From Pedobacter sp. MC2016-15 (GTDB taxonomy: Bacteria > Bacteroidota > Bacteroidia > Sphingobacteriales > Sphingobacteriaceae): 64,000 bases of DNA. Below are positions 53,653 through 63,661 of the stretch, piece after piece. The notes under the pieces were generated by a model, which worked only from the letters and a program-made list of their open reading frames with translations, did not search any database and was not told the DNA's origin. Both the position numbers and the translations under genes were made by a program. Numbering within the stretch: position 1 is the first letter of the stretch; each line of letters starts with the position of its first letter. The DNA is taken from contig NZ_JAPIVS010000008.1 in assembly GCF_026239695.1 (NCBI RefSeq), positions 62,001 to 126,000 on the forward strand, read 5' to 3'.

Positions 53653-53802
53653 ATGAGTTCGTTGTGGAGTATGAAAATCTTTAAATTAATAACCCTGCTT
53701 GCCGTAGTTGCAATGCTACTTTTGATATGGTGGTGGATCTACATTGCGATCACTGAAGATGTGATGGAAGTTCACCGTACGCATTTCGGCTATCCTTTCT
53801 AA
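53653..53802 (+). CDS. small single-pass membrane protein, 49 residues
   Basis: My reading from the ATG at 53653 gives MSSLWSMKIFKLITLLAVVA, a hydrophobic helix through LLLIWWWIYIA, then EDVMEVHRTHFGYPF. An alternative ATG is at 53671. It lies 66 bp after the response regulator on the same strand and may share its transcript. Whether it is translated is not shown by the sequence. Confidence 0.5.
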   Translation: MSSLWSMKIFKLITLLAVVAMLLLIWWWIYIAITEDVMEVHRTHFGYPF

Positions 53803-53951
53803 GATAAATCTGCTTCCGCATAAAAATTATTTACAAATCGATGCTCTCATATTGGTGTGTAATTGTTTCTGCCTTCCATCCCTTCAGATGGCCTTTTAAA
53901 GGAAATCTGGAGGGACAAGAGGTAGCTTCTGCCGTTTACAGTCACACATTC

Positions 53952-54299
53952 TTATGCCTCAATTACAAAAGCTTTTAACACATCCAGCTTGCCGTCGCGT
54001 AATTTCCAGACATCACAATAGGAGTAGTGTTTCAGCTCTCCTTCTTCATTTTTCATACTGATTTTGCCAAGAGCAGTCACAAAGTTGCCCTCTGCAATGA
54101 TCTCCTCAATATCAAATTTTGGAGGTTCCACATAGGCTTTTTTCATATATTCCCTTACTGCTTCTTTTCCATGGAGGCTTTGTTCACCTACGAAAGTCCA
54201 AACGGTATCTTCAGTGCAGTAAGCAAGAAAACCCTCATTATCGCCTGTGGTTACCGCTGCATTCGCTTTTTCAAGGATTGATTTGTTATTCACGCTCAT
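53952..54299 (-). CDS. SnoaL-like (NTF2-fold) protein
   Basis: From the ATG at 54299 the protein has 115 residues with SILEKANAAVTTGDNEGFLA, YCTEDTVWTFVGEQSLHGK, EAVREYMKKAY, VTALGKISMKNEEG and a YCDVWKLRDGKLDVLKAFVI end, the pattern of SnoaL-like small cone-fold proteins. Function of individual members varies and cannot be set here. Monocistronic. Confidence 0.88.
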   Translation of the reverse strand: MSVNNKSILEKANAAVTTGDNEGFLAYCTEDTVWTFVGEQSLHGKEAVREYMKKAYVEPPKFDIEEIIAEGNFVTALGKISMKNEEGELKHYSYCDVWKLRDGKLDVLKAFVIEA

Positions 54300-54604
54300 A
54301 AAAAAATGATTTGATTTCTGTGTTATGTTCTTATATAAACCAACATTAACCAGCAATTGTTGGAGCATTGTGTCAATACTGCTTTGGAATATTTCTCCTA
54401 CTAACTTTGTAGTATATTTTATTAATTGATATATTTACCCCGAAGGCAAACCAAAAGCCCTATACATTAACGCAGAGAGGAGGAATTTCAAGACTTTATA
54501 CTATTATCATTTTATACCAGGTTGATCCCTGATATCAATTTACAGAAACAGGTCACAATTGGCGTTGGCGCCTGTTTCAACTCACGAATTAAAACAAACT
54601 AGAT
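54300..54604 (+). promoter_or_regulatory. leader region of the SusC gene
   Basis: This 305 bp gap has no gene. GAAACAGG (54545-54552) pairs with CCTGTTTC (54571-54578) around an 18-base loop, 26 bp before the SusC start, so the SusC mRNA has a hairpin leader. The rest is AT-rich with no clear -33/-7 pair. Confidence 0.45.
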
Positions 54605-57600
54605 ATGACCCCTTTTTACTATGCCGGCTGGTTATCCAACCCGCGTGCACATGCTATATCAAAAAAATTACGACAGCATCTGCTCCAGTTATTACTGCTC
54701 AGCCTGCCCTTCGCTGCAGGAGCTCAACAAACATCCAATACTACGCTGACAGGTACAGTGGTAGATTCCAAGACAAAAGAAACACTTATCGGCGCCGTTG
54801 TCCATATTCAGGGAACAACCCACGAGGTTTCTACAGACAGGGAGGGGAAATTCAACTTCGTTACCGGACAAAAATTCCCTTATACACTCGTTGTCAGCTT
54901 TATCGGTTATGAAAAGACAACAGTGGTTGTCAATGAAAGTCCTGCGGTTATCAGTCTTAAGGAAAGTGCAAACCAACTCAATGATGTCGTGGTGGTAGGT
55001 TATGGCACACAGAAGAAAACAAGCCTAACCAGTGCAGTAAGCAGCATCAGCGGCAACACGCTGGTGCAGCGCCCGGTATCCAATGTGCAGCAATCCCTTC
55101 AGGGACTGGCACCAGGAGTGACAGTGCTCGACAGGGGAGGGTCTCCAGGCAGATCAAACGCTACCATCCGTGTCCGCGGTATCACTACCTTCAATATCAA
55201 CAGCAGCAATACCGGTGGATACGATCTCGGTAAGAACGATGCGCTGGTGATCGTTGATGGTATTGAGCAGAAACTCGCAGATATCAATCCTGATGATATT
55301 GATAATGTATCTGTACTTAAGGATGCTGCTTCAACGGCGATCTATGGTTCAAGGGCCACCAACGGTGTAATTCTGATCACTACCAAACGTGCAAAAGAGA
55401 ACAGACTCACTATCAATTATAACTATTACTACGCCTCACAGTCGGCCATCAATAAGCCGGAAATGATGGGGCTTGAAGCCTACATGAGGATGCAGCAGGC
55501 CGCATATACCAATGCCGGTGCCGCACTGCCAGCCAGGTTTACAGAAGAATCTGTAAATACCTGGATCAATGCTACCGACCGTGAGAAGTATCCGCTGCCC
55601 AACGTCTGGTTTGATAGGGTTCTCAAATCTGCACCCATGCAAAACCACAGTCTTTCCATTGCCGGTGGCGATGACAAGATCAAAGCGCGTTTAAGCACAC
55701 GCTATATGACGCAGGACGGTATTGCGGCAAATTTCAAGAGCGAGATCAAGGAGGTAAAACTGAATACGGATTACAATGCCGCAAAGATCCTCAAATTCAC
55801 GGGCGACCTTAACTACCGTAGCAACTACTCCACCAATCCTACAGTAGATCCTTTCAATAACCTCTTCCACGGTTCCCTCTGGGCGGTGCCCAAATATGCC
55901 GATGGTACCTACGGCCTCAGTACACAAGGAAACAACCCGCTCATGTTTGCCGAGATAGGTGGTCTCACTACACAGTACGATGATAACCTGGTTGCAAACC
56001 TCAAAGCGGAGCTGGAAGTACTTCCGGGATTAAAGATCTCCACCCAATATGGTGGAAGGATTCAGAATATTGAGCAGAAGAAGTTCACGAATGCTTATTC
56101 GAATACTGATAAAAATACGAATATCACGAAAACCGTCGCCAACAACAACCTTACAGAATTGCGCAATACGCTGCGTGAGTTTACCTGGAATAACCTGATT
56201 ACCTATGATAAGAATATTGATAAACATAGCTTCCGGGGACTGTTGGGGCATTCAGAAATATCCAATTCTGTAACCTACCTCACGGCTTACCGCGAACGTT
56301 TTTACAATAATGATGTGAATTCTATCGGTCAGGGCGCTAACGATGGTACCAAGAGTAATTCGGGTTACGACGCTAAATTCGGACTGCGCTCGTTTTTCGG
56401 AAGACTCAACTACAGCTATGACAACAAATACCTGTTCGAAGCGAATGGCAGATATGATGGCTCATCAAAGTTTACGGGCGACAAGCGCTATGGTTTCTTC
56501 CCTTCCTTCTCTGCGGGATGGCGTGTCTCACAGGAAGAATTCTGGAAAGGCCTGAGCAACACAATAAACGATTTCAAGATCCGGGGATCATGGGGTAAAA
56601 CCGGAAACCAGTCGGTAGATCTGTACAGCTATTACTCAGCAGTAACGCTTACTACTTACACCTTCGGGGGTGTCTCTGTACCCGGATACCGGCAGTCTAC
56701 CCTGGCTAACACAGATCTGGGCTGGGAATCTACTACGCAGCTCGATCTGGGGCTTGATGCAACCTTCCTCAGCAACCGCCTGAGCTTCACAGCAGATTAC
56801 TACCGCAAGGTTACCAATGATATTCTCCTGAATCTGGGCATACCGGCAACAGTAGGACTTGCAGCGCCGCCACAGAATGCCGGATCGGTGGAGAACAAAG
56901 GTTTTGAGTTTAACCTGGGCTACCGTGGGGGTAATGGCGACTTCAAATATAATCTCAACGGTAATTTCGCAATCAACAACAACAAGGTGCTTGATCTCAA
57001 AGGTACCGGTCCATATATCACGGGATCAGATATCGATCCGAGATATATCATCGCCACCGGCAGACCAGTAAATACGCTTTGGGGGTATAAAACCGACGGA
57101 CTTTTCCAAACGCAGGCAGAAGTAGACAGCTATCCTACCTATGCAGCGAACTCCAAACCGGGAGATGTGAAGTATGTAGACCTCAATGGGGATGGCAAGA
57201 TTGATGCGAATGATATGACAACCATAGGAAACCCTTTCCCTAAATATACTTTTGGCTTCAGCTCTGATTTTTCCTATAAGGGCTTCGACCTGAATTTCCT
57301 GTTCCAGGGTGCTGCAAATGTGGATACGAGGCTCGCCGGAGCACTCGCCGAGATGGGCAACCAGGAAGGTTTTACCTCAGCAGTATATACCAACAACTAC
57401 TGGACACCAACAAACACTGATGCCAGGTTCCCGCGTCCGCTCAAGTTTGACCTGAGGAATGTGGCTACGTCAGACAGACAGATTATCGACGGATCCTACC
57501 TGAGACTCAAGAATGTGCAGCTCGGCTACAGTTTGCCAAAAGAAGTATTTTCAAAGCTTAAGCTCAGCCGTGTCAGGGTATACGTTTCTGCCACCAACCT

Positions 57601-57715
57601 GCTTACTTTCTCCAAGCTGAACGAATGGAAACTTGATCCCGAAGTAGAATCAGGCAGGGCTACATACTATCCGCAAACCGCTTTATATACCGCAGGTATC
57701 AATGTACAGTTTTAA
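54605..57715 (+). CDS. SusC/RagA-family TonB-linked outer-membrane protein
   Basis: The 1036-residue protein has an N-terminal signal region (LLQLLLLSLPFAAGAQQ), a CarboxypepD-like domain (LTGTVVDSKTKETLIGAVV), a TonB box/plug with NDVVVVGYGTQKKTSLTSAV and SNVQQSLQGLAPGVTVLDRG, the SusC signature IDNVSVLKDAASTAIYGSRA, and a barrel ending YTAGINVQF. It imports glycans with the SusD protein encoded 25 bases later. No sigma/anti-sigma pair or hybrid sensor adjoins it. Confidence 0.96.
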   Translation: MTPFYYAGWLSNPRAHAISKKLRQHLLQLLLLSLPFAAGAQQTSNTTLTGTVVDSKTKETLIGAVVHIQGTTHEVSTDREGKFNFVTGQKFPYTLVVSFIGYEKTTVVVNESPAVISLKESANQLNDVVVVGYGTQKKTSLTSAVSSISGNTLVQRPVSNVQQSLQGLAPGVTVLDRGGSPGRSNATIRVRGITTFNINSSNTGGYDLGKNDALVIVDGIEQKLADINPDDIDNVSVLKDAASTAIYGSRATNGVILITTKRAKENRLTINYNYYYASQSAINKPEMMGLEAYMRMQQAAYTNAGAALPARFTEESVNTWINATDREKYPLPNVWFDRVLKSAPMQNHSLSIAGGDDKIKARLSTRYMTQDGIAANFKSEIKEVKLNTDYNAAKILKFTGDLNYRSNYSTNPTVDPFNNLFHGSLWAVPKYADGTYGLSTQGNNPLMFAEIGGLTTQYDDNLVANLKAELEVLPGLKISTQYGGRIQNIEQKKFTNAYSNTDKNTNITKTVANNNLTELRNTLREFTWNNLITYDKNIDKHSFRGLLGHSEISNSVTYLTAYRERFYNNDVNSIGQGANDGTKSNSGYDAKFGLRSFFGRLNYSYDNKYLFEANGRYDGSSKFTGDKRYGFFPSFSAGWRVSQEEFWKGLSNTINDFKIRGSWGKTGNQSVDLYSYYSAVTLTTYTFGGVSVPGYRQSTLANTDLGWESTTQLDLGLDATFLSNRLSFTADYYRKVTNDILLNLGIPATVGLAAPPQNAGSVENKGFEFNLGYRGGNGDFKYNLNGNFAINNNKVLDLKGTGPYITGSDIDPRYIIATGRPVNTLWGYKTDGLFQTQAEVDSYPTYAANSKPGDVKYVDLNGDGKIDANDMTTIGNPFPKYTFGFSSDFSYKGFDLNFLFQGAANVDTRLAGALAEMGNQEGFTSAVYTNNYWTPTNTDARFPRPLKFDLRNVATSDRQIIDGSYLRLKNVQLGYSLPKEVFSKLKLSRVRVYVSATNLLTFSKLNEWKLDPEVESGRATYYPQTALYTAGINVQF

Positions 57716-57740
57716 CGCAAACCCCCAATAATCACACGTC

Positions 57741-59321
57741 ATGAAATCATTCATACATAAATATACAATTGCAGTCCTGATGCTGATCGCAGCGTCTTCC
57801 TGCCGCAAAGACCTGCTGGAACCACTGCCCAACGACAGGGTATCAGAAAACATTTTCTGGAATACCGAAAACGATGCATTACTGGCTACAAACGCTTTGT
57901 ACACCAGTCTCGACAGTACCAATGTATTCACATGGGATGCGCTCAGCGATATCGCTCATACCAATCAGAATTTTGATACGCAGGCGTTCATCGAATTGGG
58001 TACTAATGATATCTCCAATGCCAAGGTTTACAATGAATGGGCGCTGGCCTACAGGGGTATCCGTGCTACGAATTATTTCCTGGAAAACGTTGACAAAGTA
58101 AAAACTACCAACACAGCGCTGATCAACCGCTACAAAGGCGAAGCCAGGGTTCTTCGCGCTTATCAGTATATCAAACTCGCAGGTTTCTATGGTGATGTAC
58201 CGCTGGTTACCAAAACTTTAACCATTGCTGAAGCTCAGCAGCTCACACGTACTCCGCTTGCGGCAGTGTATGACTTTATTGATAAGGAACTATCAGAAGC
58301 CAGTGCCCTGCTGCCGGCAAGTTATGGCGCTTCCGATAAAGGGCGCATCACTTCGGGAGCAGCCTGGGCACTCAAAGCCAGGGCCGATCTATGGGCGGGT
58401 CGTTACCAGCTTGCTCTGGATGCTACCAACCAGGTGAAAGGCTATAATTTATATACTTCTTATCAGAACCTCTTTCAGTATGTTGCTGAGAACAATTCGG
58501 AGGTTATTCTCGACAAGCAGTTCCTCAAGGATACGTATCCCCATGGGGTGTTTGCACTGCTGGCTCCCTACAGTCAGCGGAACTCCCAAAGTTATTATGT
58601 GCCGACAAAAGCACTGGTTGACTCTTATGAAACTGCGGCCGGAAAGTCTATCGCTGAAGCAGGCAGCGGCTTCGATCCCGCACGTCCGTATGACAACAGA
58701 GACCCCCGGTTACGCTTCTCGGTATATGTTGACGGCGATGTTTTGCCAAGTGGTACAGTCTTTAAACCCGCCCCAAACAGTGGTACGGCTGATGCAGTAG
58801 GCAGCACGTATATTGCTTCAACTACAGGATACAATATCAAAAAATATATCAATGCAGAAGATTTCGCCAATCCCGCTAACAGTGGTATCAATATCATCCT
58901 GTTGCGTTATGCCGAAGTGCTGCTCACCAAAGCTGAAGCTAAAATTGAGCTCAACCAGCTGGATGCTGAAGTATACAACGCCATCAATATAGTGCGCAAC
59001 GGCAGGGCGGATGTTAAACTTCCCTCAATTCCTGCCGGACTAACACAGGATCAACTGAGGCAGATCGTACGCCATGAGCGCAGCGTAGAGCTCGCCTTTG
59101 AAGGGCTCCATCTTTTTGATATCAGGCGCTGGAAAACTGCAGAAACGGTAATGACAGGCCCTGTAAATGGGATCACTTACAGGGATGCAGGCGGCAACCT
59201 CGCAACGGTACAGGTGGTATCTTTCAATCGTGTATTTAACAGATCCAGAGATTATCTGTGGCCAATTCCGCAAAAAGAAACCGATCTTAATCCCAACCTT
59301 AAACAAAATCCAAACTGGTAA
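57741..59321 (+). CDS. SusD/RagB-family glycan-binding lipoprotein
   Basis: The 526-residue protein has a lipobox ([12 protein letters not shown]) and the SusD pattern: [60 protein letters not shown] and the C-terminal [20 protein letters not shown] and [19 protein letters not shown]. It binds glycan at the surface together with SusC. Its stop overlaps the start of the first sulfatase (TAATG). Confidence 0.96.
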   Translation: MKSFIHKYTIAVLMLIAASSCRKDLLEPLPNDRVSENIFWNTENDALLATNALYTSLDSTNVFTWDALSDIAHTNQNFDTQAFIELGTNDISNAKVYNEWALAYRGIRATNYFLENVDKVKTTNTALINRYKGEARVLRAYQYIKLAGFYGDVPLVTKTLTIAEAQQLTRTPLAAVYDFIDKELSEASALLPASYGASDKGRITSGAAWALKARADLWAGRYQLALDATNQVKGYNLYTSYQNLFQYVAENNSEVILDKQFLKDTYPHGVFALLAPYSQRNSQSYYVPTKALVDSYETAAGKSIAEAGSGFDPARPYDNRDPRLRFSVYVDGDVLPSGTVFKPAPNSGTADAVGSTYIASTTGYNIKKYINAEDFANPANSGINIILLRYAEVLLTKAEAKIELNQLDAEVYNAINIVRNGRADVKLPSIPAGLTQDQLRQIVRHERSVELAFEGLHLFDIRRWKTAETVMTGPVNGITYRDAGGNLATVQVVSFNRVFNRSRDYLWPIPQKETDLNPNLKQNPNW

Positions 59322-60733
59322 TGACAGATAGTTATATTTTCAGAAAAGCGATGCAGAGTCTGCTGCCAATCGCAGTTGTGTTATCATTTTCCCCGCAGTT
59401 ATATGCCCAGCAAGTGAAAAGCCAGAAAAGCAAGGAGCAGCGTCCTAATATCATTTTCGTGCTTGCAGATGATATGGGCTATTCAGATCTGAGCTGCTAT
59501 GGTAACCCGGTGATCAAAACTCCTTTTCTCGACAAAATGGCGGCAAAGGGCATTAGAGAAACCAACTATGTGGTGTCTAGCCCCAGTTGTACACCTTCAC
59601 GTGCTTCGCTGCTGACTGGCCGTTATGCTTCAAGGATCAACCTTCCAAGTCCGATTTCTCCGGGCTCACCACTGGGTATGCCCGACCAGGAGGTGACTAT
59701 TGCAGAGATGCTTAAGGGTGCAGGCTATCGCACAGCGATGATCGGCAAGTGGCACCTCGGCGACCATACAGATTTTCACCATCCTACAGCGCAGGGCTTC
59801 GACTCGTATTACGGCCTGCTCTACAGTCATGATTATCGCCCCCCATATGTGCCTACGGATACTACCATCAAGATCTTCAGAAACCGAACACCGGAAGTAA
59901 TCAAACCGGCAGATTCTTCGCTGGTAGATCTGTATACCAACGAAGCGGTAAAGTATATCAAAACCCAGAAGAAGGGAAGTCCCTTCTTTCTCTACCTGGC
60001 CCACAATATGCCACACTTGCCCGTGGCCATTGCCTCCTCTAAAAAGTATAAGGGCAAATCTGAGGGCGGCCACCTTGGCGATGTTGTAGAGCAGCTCGAT
60101 GCAAGTCTGGCAGAAATATGGACAGAACTGGAAAAACAAGGTCTTGCAGACAATACGATCTTTATGTTCTCCAGTGACAACGGTCCCTGGATAGAATATC
60201 CGGCAAGGATGGAAGGTGACGGCATTACGCACCGCTGGGATGCGGGTACTGCCGGAGTATTCAGGGGCAGTAAGGGTTTGTCCTACGAGGGCGGGGTCAG
60301 AGAGCCTTTTATTGTCTACTGGAAAGACCATACGCCTGTGGGAGCAACTTTAACCAGCATGGTCAGCAACCTGGATGTGCTACCTACACTGGCAGAGTGG
60401 GCAAATGTGCCGCTGCCAAAGGGAAGGACGCTCGACGGACAGTCAGTTTCTACTCTGCTACTGGGTAAAGAAACGAAGCCAAAGCACCGTGAGATCTACT
60501 ACGTGAACAATGGCATCTGTGAAGCTGTGCGTCAGGGCGACTGGAAGTATCGCGAAATCAAAGCCAGCAATACCAATGCCGGTATCAATGCAACTTCGCA
60601 AGGTAACAAAACAGAGCTTTTTAATTTAGCTTTTGATCCCTCGGAGCGTAGTAACGTCATCGAAGATTATCCTGAACTACATAAAGAGCTGAAAGTATTA
60701 TTTGATAAATTTCCCGGTAAAACCGAAAACTAG
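59321..60733 (+). CDS. secreted sulfatase (family S1), FGly Cys type
   Basis: The 470-residue protein has a signal region ([17 protein letters not shown]), [20 protein letters not shown] with metal aspartates, and the modification site [16 protein letters not shown] with C90 as the FGly precursor (CxPSR). [21 protein letters not shown] and a C-terminal [12 protein letters not shown] complete the S1 pattern. It desulfates glycans captured by the SusCD pair; substrate unknown. It is coupled to susD. A formylglycine-generating enzyme is not in the window. Confidence 0.95.
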   Translation: MTDSYIFRKAMQSLLPIAVVLSFSPQLYAQQVKSQKSKEQRPNIIFVLADDMGYSDLSCYGNPVIKTPFLDKMAAKGIRETNYVVSSPSCTPSRASLLTGRYASRINLPSPISPGSPLGMPDQEVTIAEMLKGAGYRTAMIGKWHLGDHTDFHHPTAQGFDSYYGLLYSHDYRPPYVPTDTTIKIFRNRTPEVIKPADSSLVDLYTNEAVKYIKTQKKGSPFFLYLAHNMPHLPVAIASSKKYKGKSEGGHLGDVVEQLDASLAEIWTELEKQGLADNTIFMFSSDNGPWIEYPARMEGDGITHRWDAGTAGVFRGSKGLSYEGGVREPFIVYWKDHTPVGATLTSMVSNLDVLPTLAEWANVPLPKGRTLDGQSVSTLLLGKETKPKHREIYYVNNGICEAVRQGDWKYREIKASNTNAGINATSQGNKTELFNLAFDPSERSNVIEDYPELHKELKVLFDKFPGKTEN

Positions 60734-60736
60734 AAT

Positions 60737-62227
60737 ATGAAAATACCTGCTGATTTTTCTAAACCCGTATTTGCAAGAGCAATGCTCATTTTTATCATGT
60801 GTATGCTTTGCGGTGCGGGCAGCTTTGCCCAGCGAGGACCTAATATCATTTACATCTATGCCGACGATCTCGGTTATGGAGAGCTGGGCTCCTACGGGCA
60901 GAAAAAAATCAAAACACCATATCTCGATCAGATGGCCAAAGAGGGGATGCGCTTTACACAGCATTACACAAGTACACCTGTTTGCGCACCTGCGCGATGT
61001 ATGCTGCTCACTGGCCGCCATGGGGGGCATTCCTATATCCGCGGCAACTACGAGTTTGGTGGTTTCAGCGATGCGACCGAGGGAGGGCAGATGCCGCTCC
61101 CCGAAGGGACATTTACCATTGGCCACCTGCTGCAAAATGCAGGTTACACTACGGCTGCGATAGGCAAATGGGGGCTTGGCATGAGCAGTAACACCGGCAA
61201 CCCCAACACGCAGGGGTTCGACTACTTTTACGGGTATCTCGACCAGAAGCAGGCACATAACCATTTTCCCACGCACCTCTGGGAAAATGGTAAATGGGAT
61301 ACGCTGGACAATGCAGGAATCTTTGTACACCGCAAACCGGATCTGAAGAACCCCTTCGACTATTATATCGGTAAAGACTACTCGATAGACAGGATGTCTG
61401 TTAAAGCACAGGAATTCATACGCAGCAATAAAGACAAGCCTTTTTTCCTGTACCTGCCTTTCACCGTTCCTCACCTTTCACTGCAAGCTCCCGAATCCGT
61501 GGTTAAACCTTATCAGGATCAATTCAACGACACTCCTTACCTTGGCCAAAAGGGCTACGCTGCCGCAAAATATCCCCGCGCTACCTACGCAGGGATGATC
61601 ACTTATATGGATCAGCAAATCGGAAAGATTTTCCAGCTGCTGAAAGATCTGGGCCTTGATGAAAACACCATCGTGATGTTCTCAAGCGACAACGGGGCGA
61701 CATTTGATACAGGTGGTGCCGATACGCAATTCTTTAACAGTGTTGCTGGCCTTCGTGGCAAGAAACAGGACCTCTATGAAGGGGGAATCCGGGAACCCTT
61801 TATTGTACGCTGGCCGGGCAAAGTCCCTGCGGACAAAGTCAGCGACCTCGTTTCCGTGCAGTTTGATATGATGTCTACCTTTGCTGATCTGATCGGAGTG
61901 AAGGCTCCGGCCAATGATGGCCTATCGCTGCTGCCCACCCTGACAGGAAAATCCGGACAGCAGCAGCATGAGTATATTTACTTTGAGTTTCCGGAAAAAG
62001 GTGGTCAGGTAGCGATCAGATTTGGAAACTGGAAGGGTGTGAAATCTAATATGAAAACTGACAGCGCTGCCACATGGGAGCTGTACGACCTGCTGAAAGA
62101 TCCTTCAGAAAAAAAGAACATTGCTTCCGCACACCCCGATCTTATTTTACGCTTTGATGGTATTGTAAAGAAGGAACACCGTCAGGCGCAGATCCATGAA
62201 TGGGAGTTTATCGATCCGAAGTTTTAG
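60737..62227 (+). CDS. secreted sulfatase (family S1), CxAxR type
   Basis: The 496-residue protein has a signal peptide (CMLCGAGSFAQ), PNIIYIYADDLGYGELGSYG and the site STPVCAPARCMLLTGR with C83 (CxPAR form). GKWGLGMSSN, MFSSDNGATF and an IRFGNWKGVKSN tail follow. Three bases after the first sulfatase, so the two act together on a doubly sulfated or mixed substrate. Its 3' end overlaps the convergent hydrolase by 20 bp. Confidence 0.95.
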   Translation: MKIPADFSKPVFARAMLIFIMCMLCGAGSFAQRGPNIIYIYADDLGYGELGSYGQKKIKTPYLDQMAKEGMRFTQHYTSTPVCAPARCMLLTGRHGGHSYIRGNYEFGGFSDATEGGQMPLPEGTFTIGHLLQNAGYTTAAIGKWGLGMSSNTGNPNTQGFDYFYGYLDQKQAHNHFPTHLWENGKWDTLDNAGIFVHRKPDLKNPFDYYIGKDYSIDRMSVKAQEFIRSNKDKPFFLYLPFTVPHLSLQAPESVVKPYQDQFNDTPYLGQKGYAAAKYPRATYAGMITYMDQQIGKIFQLLKDLGLDENTIVMFSSDNGATFDTGGADTQFFNSVAGLRGKKQDLYEGGIREPFIVRWPGKVPADKVSDLVSVQFDMMSTFADLIGVKAPANDGLSLLPTLTGKSGQQQHEYIYFEFPEKGGQVAIRFGNWKGVKSNMKTDSAATWELYDLLKDPSEKKNIASAHPDLILRFDGIVKKEHRQAQIHEWEFIDPKF

Positions 62228-63071
62228 ATTTTACCCACCGCAACGCGGCCTCCATAGGTTCCTGTGATTTTGAAAAGGCCGTATTGTGCCCCAATTCCGG
62301 AAAGAACTTCAGGTCATAGTGCTTGCCCTCAGCTTTGAGTACATTGAGCTTCGCTATCGATAAAGCTACAGGAACCTGTACATCCCTGCCCCCAAAAATC
62401 CAGAATCCGGGCACTGAGATGTTAAGGAGCGCCTCCTGCGGGTCTGTGGCGGTAAACTGGTAGCGGTCGGCATCATTCAGAACATGCTCCCGAACCTCAT
62501 CCTCAGTATGCGTATCCCAGAATTTGGGATTACTTTTCGTATAAAACTGAAAGCGTAATTGTTCCAGTGTTGTCACCACTGCTCCGCTAAAAATCACCAT
62601 GAAACGCAGTGACGAATCATTCTGAGCCGCGAGGGGGATGATCCAGCCCGCCTGACTAAAACCCATTAGCCCCATCGGCAGCCGGGCTTCTTTCAGAAAT
62701 GTCTTTAAAATGCCACAGGCAGCATTCACATCCGAAGCCAGCAGCCTGAGATTGGCAGCATCGATGTTATTTGTGCCAACTTCAGGTCCGGCATACACTC
62801 CGCCAGATTTCCCTACACCACGTTTATCGTAGGTCAAAACTGCAATTCCCCTGCCTGCCAAATGCTCTGCCAGCTGCAGCATCCTCGTCTCCTGGCCGGA
62901 ACCGTGAACAAGCACTATTGCGGCAAAGGGACGCTGAGGTTTAAAGATGGTACCTGCCAGCGTCACCCCGGAACTGCTAAAACGCACAGAATCTATGCTT
63001 AAGCTGATTGTTGTTTGTCCCGATACACTGTAGCCTGCAAAGGAGAGCAGTAAGATTAAAAAAGGTTTCAT
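62208..63071 (-). CDS. secreted alpha/beta hydrolase
   Basis: The ATG at 63071 gives a signal peptide (FLILLLSFAGYSVSGQ). The 287-residue protein shows AIVLVHGSGQETRML (oxyanion region), VLTYDKRGVGKSGG, the nucleophile elbow GLMGFSQAGWIIPL with its serine, a GGRDVQVP acid loop and a LGHNTAF His. Substrate unknown. The 3' end overlaps the sulfatase gene by 20 bp. Confidence 0.9.
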   Translation of the reverse strand: MKPFLILLLSFAGYSVSGQTTISLSIDSVRFSSSGVTLAGTIFKPQRPFAAIVLVHGSGQETRMLQLAEHLAGRGIAVLTYDKRGVGKSGGVYAGPEVGTNNIDAANLRLLASDVNAACGILKTFLKEARLPMGLMGFSQAGWIIPLAAQNDSSLRFMVIFSGAVVTTLEQLRFQFYTKSNPKFWDTHTEDEVREHVLNDADRYQFTATDPQEALLNISVPGFWIFGGRDVQVPVALSIAKLNVLKAEGKHYDLKFFPELGHNTAFSKSQEPMEAALRWVKSKTSDR

Positions 63072-63167
63072 AATTTGAAATATGCTATTCCCTAAACATA
63101 GCACAAAAGCAATCTTGCAAATTATAAATGTGACGGAACAGCGGAAATATGTGATGAAGTCACGGAT

Positions 63168-63560
63168 TTATTTTACTACCGTTGCTTCAAGCTCCACGTT
63201 CAGTGTTTCATTCAGGCCCACTACTTCCAAAAGTGTAACAGCCTGTTTCATTCCATGTTTTGCTACAAAAGCTTTGAAGACATCAAAACAGTTGTTGATA
63301 AATTCTTCAGACGATGTTGAATATACAGTTAGTCGCACGATATTGCCACAGTCATAACCTGCCTGGCTAACCACTGTCTCCAGGTTTTCAATTGCCAGTG
63401 CCAGTTGCGTGCGCATGTCAGCATTGCTGGATGTACCATCAGGATGAACTGCCGCCTGACCAGCAACATATAGCGTTCCTTCGGTGTTTTTCACTTCTAC
63501 GGCCTGTACGTAACTCAGTTGATCTTGCCAGGTCCATGGATTAATTATTGTCTTTTTCAT
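63168..63560 (-). CDS. RidA family (YjgF) protein
   Basis: The 130-residue protein shows QLSYVQAVEVKNTEGTLYVA, GQAAVHPDGTSSNADMRTQL, AIENLETVVSQAGYDCGNIV, RLTVYSTSSEEF and LLEVVGLNETLNVELEATVV. RidA-fold proteins hydrolyse reactive imines and enamines; the catalytic Arg of true RidA (about residue 105) is not seen in the LLEVVGL line, so the activity may differ. Cytoplasmic. Confidence 0.88.
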   Translation of the reverse strand: MKKTIINPWTWQDQLSYVQAVEVKNTEGTLYVAGQAAVHPDGTSSNADMRTQLALAIENLETVVSQAGYDCGNIVRLTVYSTSSEEFINNCFDVFKAFVAKHGMKQAVTLLEVVGLNETLNVELEATVVK

Positions 63561-63661
63561 GATATTCTTATTTTTTGTATAACAAAGTTGAAGAATATAT
63601 ATCGCAGGGGACTGTGATATTAATCACAATCGGAAGATTGCAGTTTGTATAGCTTTATTGT

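Noticed and set aside
59666-60331. Long antisense reading frame inside the first sulfatase gene
   Set aside because: It mirrors the sulfatase reading and shows no family motif or start context; it is a shadow frame.
62208-62227. Overlap as evidence that one of the two genes is false
   Set aside because: Both readings have full family motifs up to their ends, so the overlap is real.
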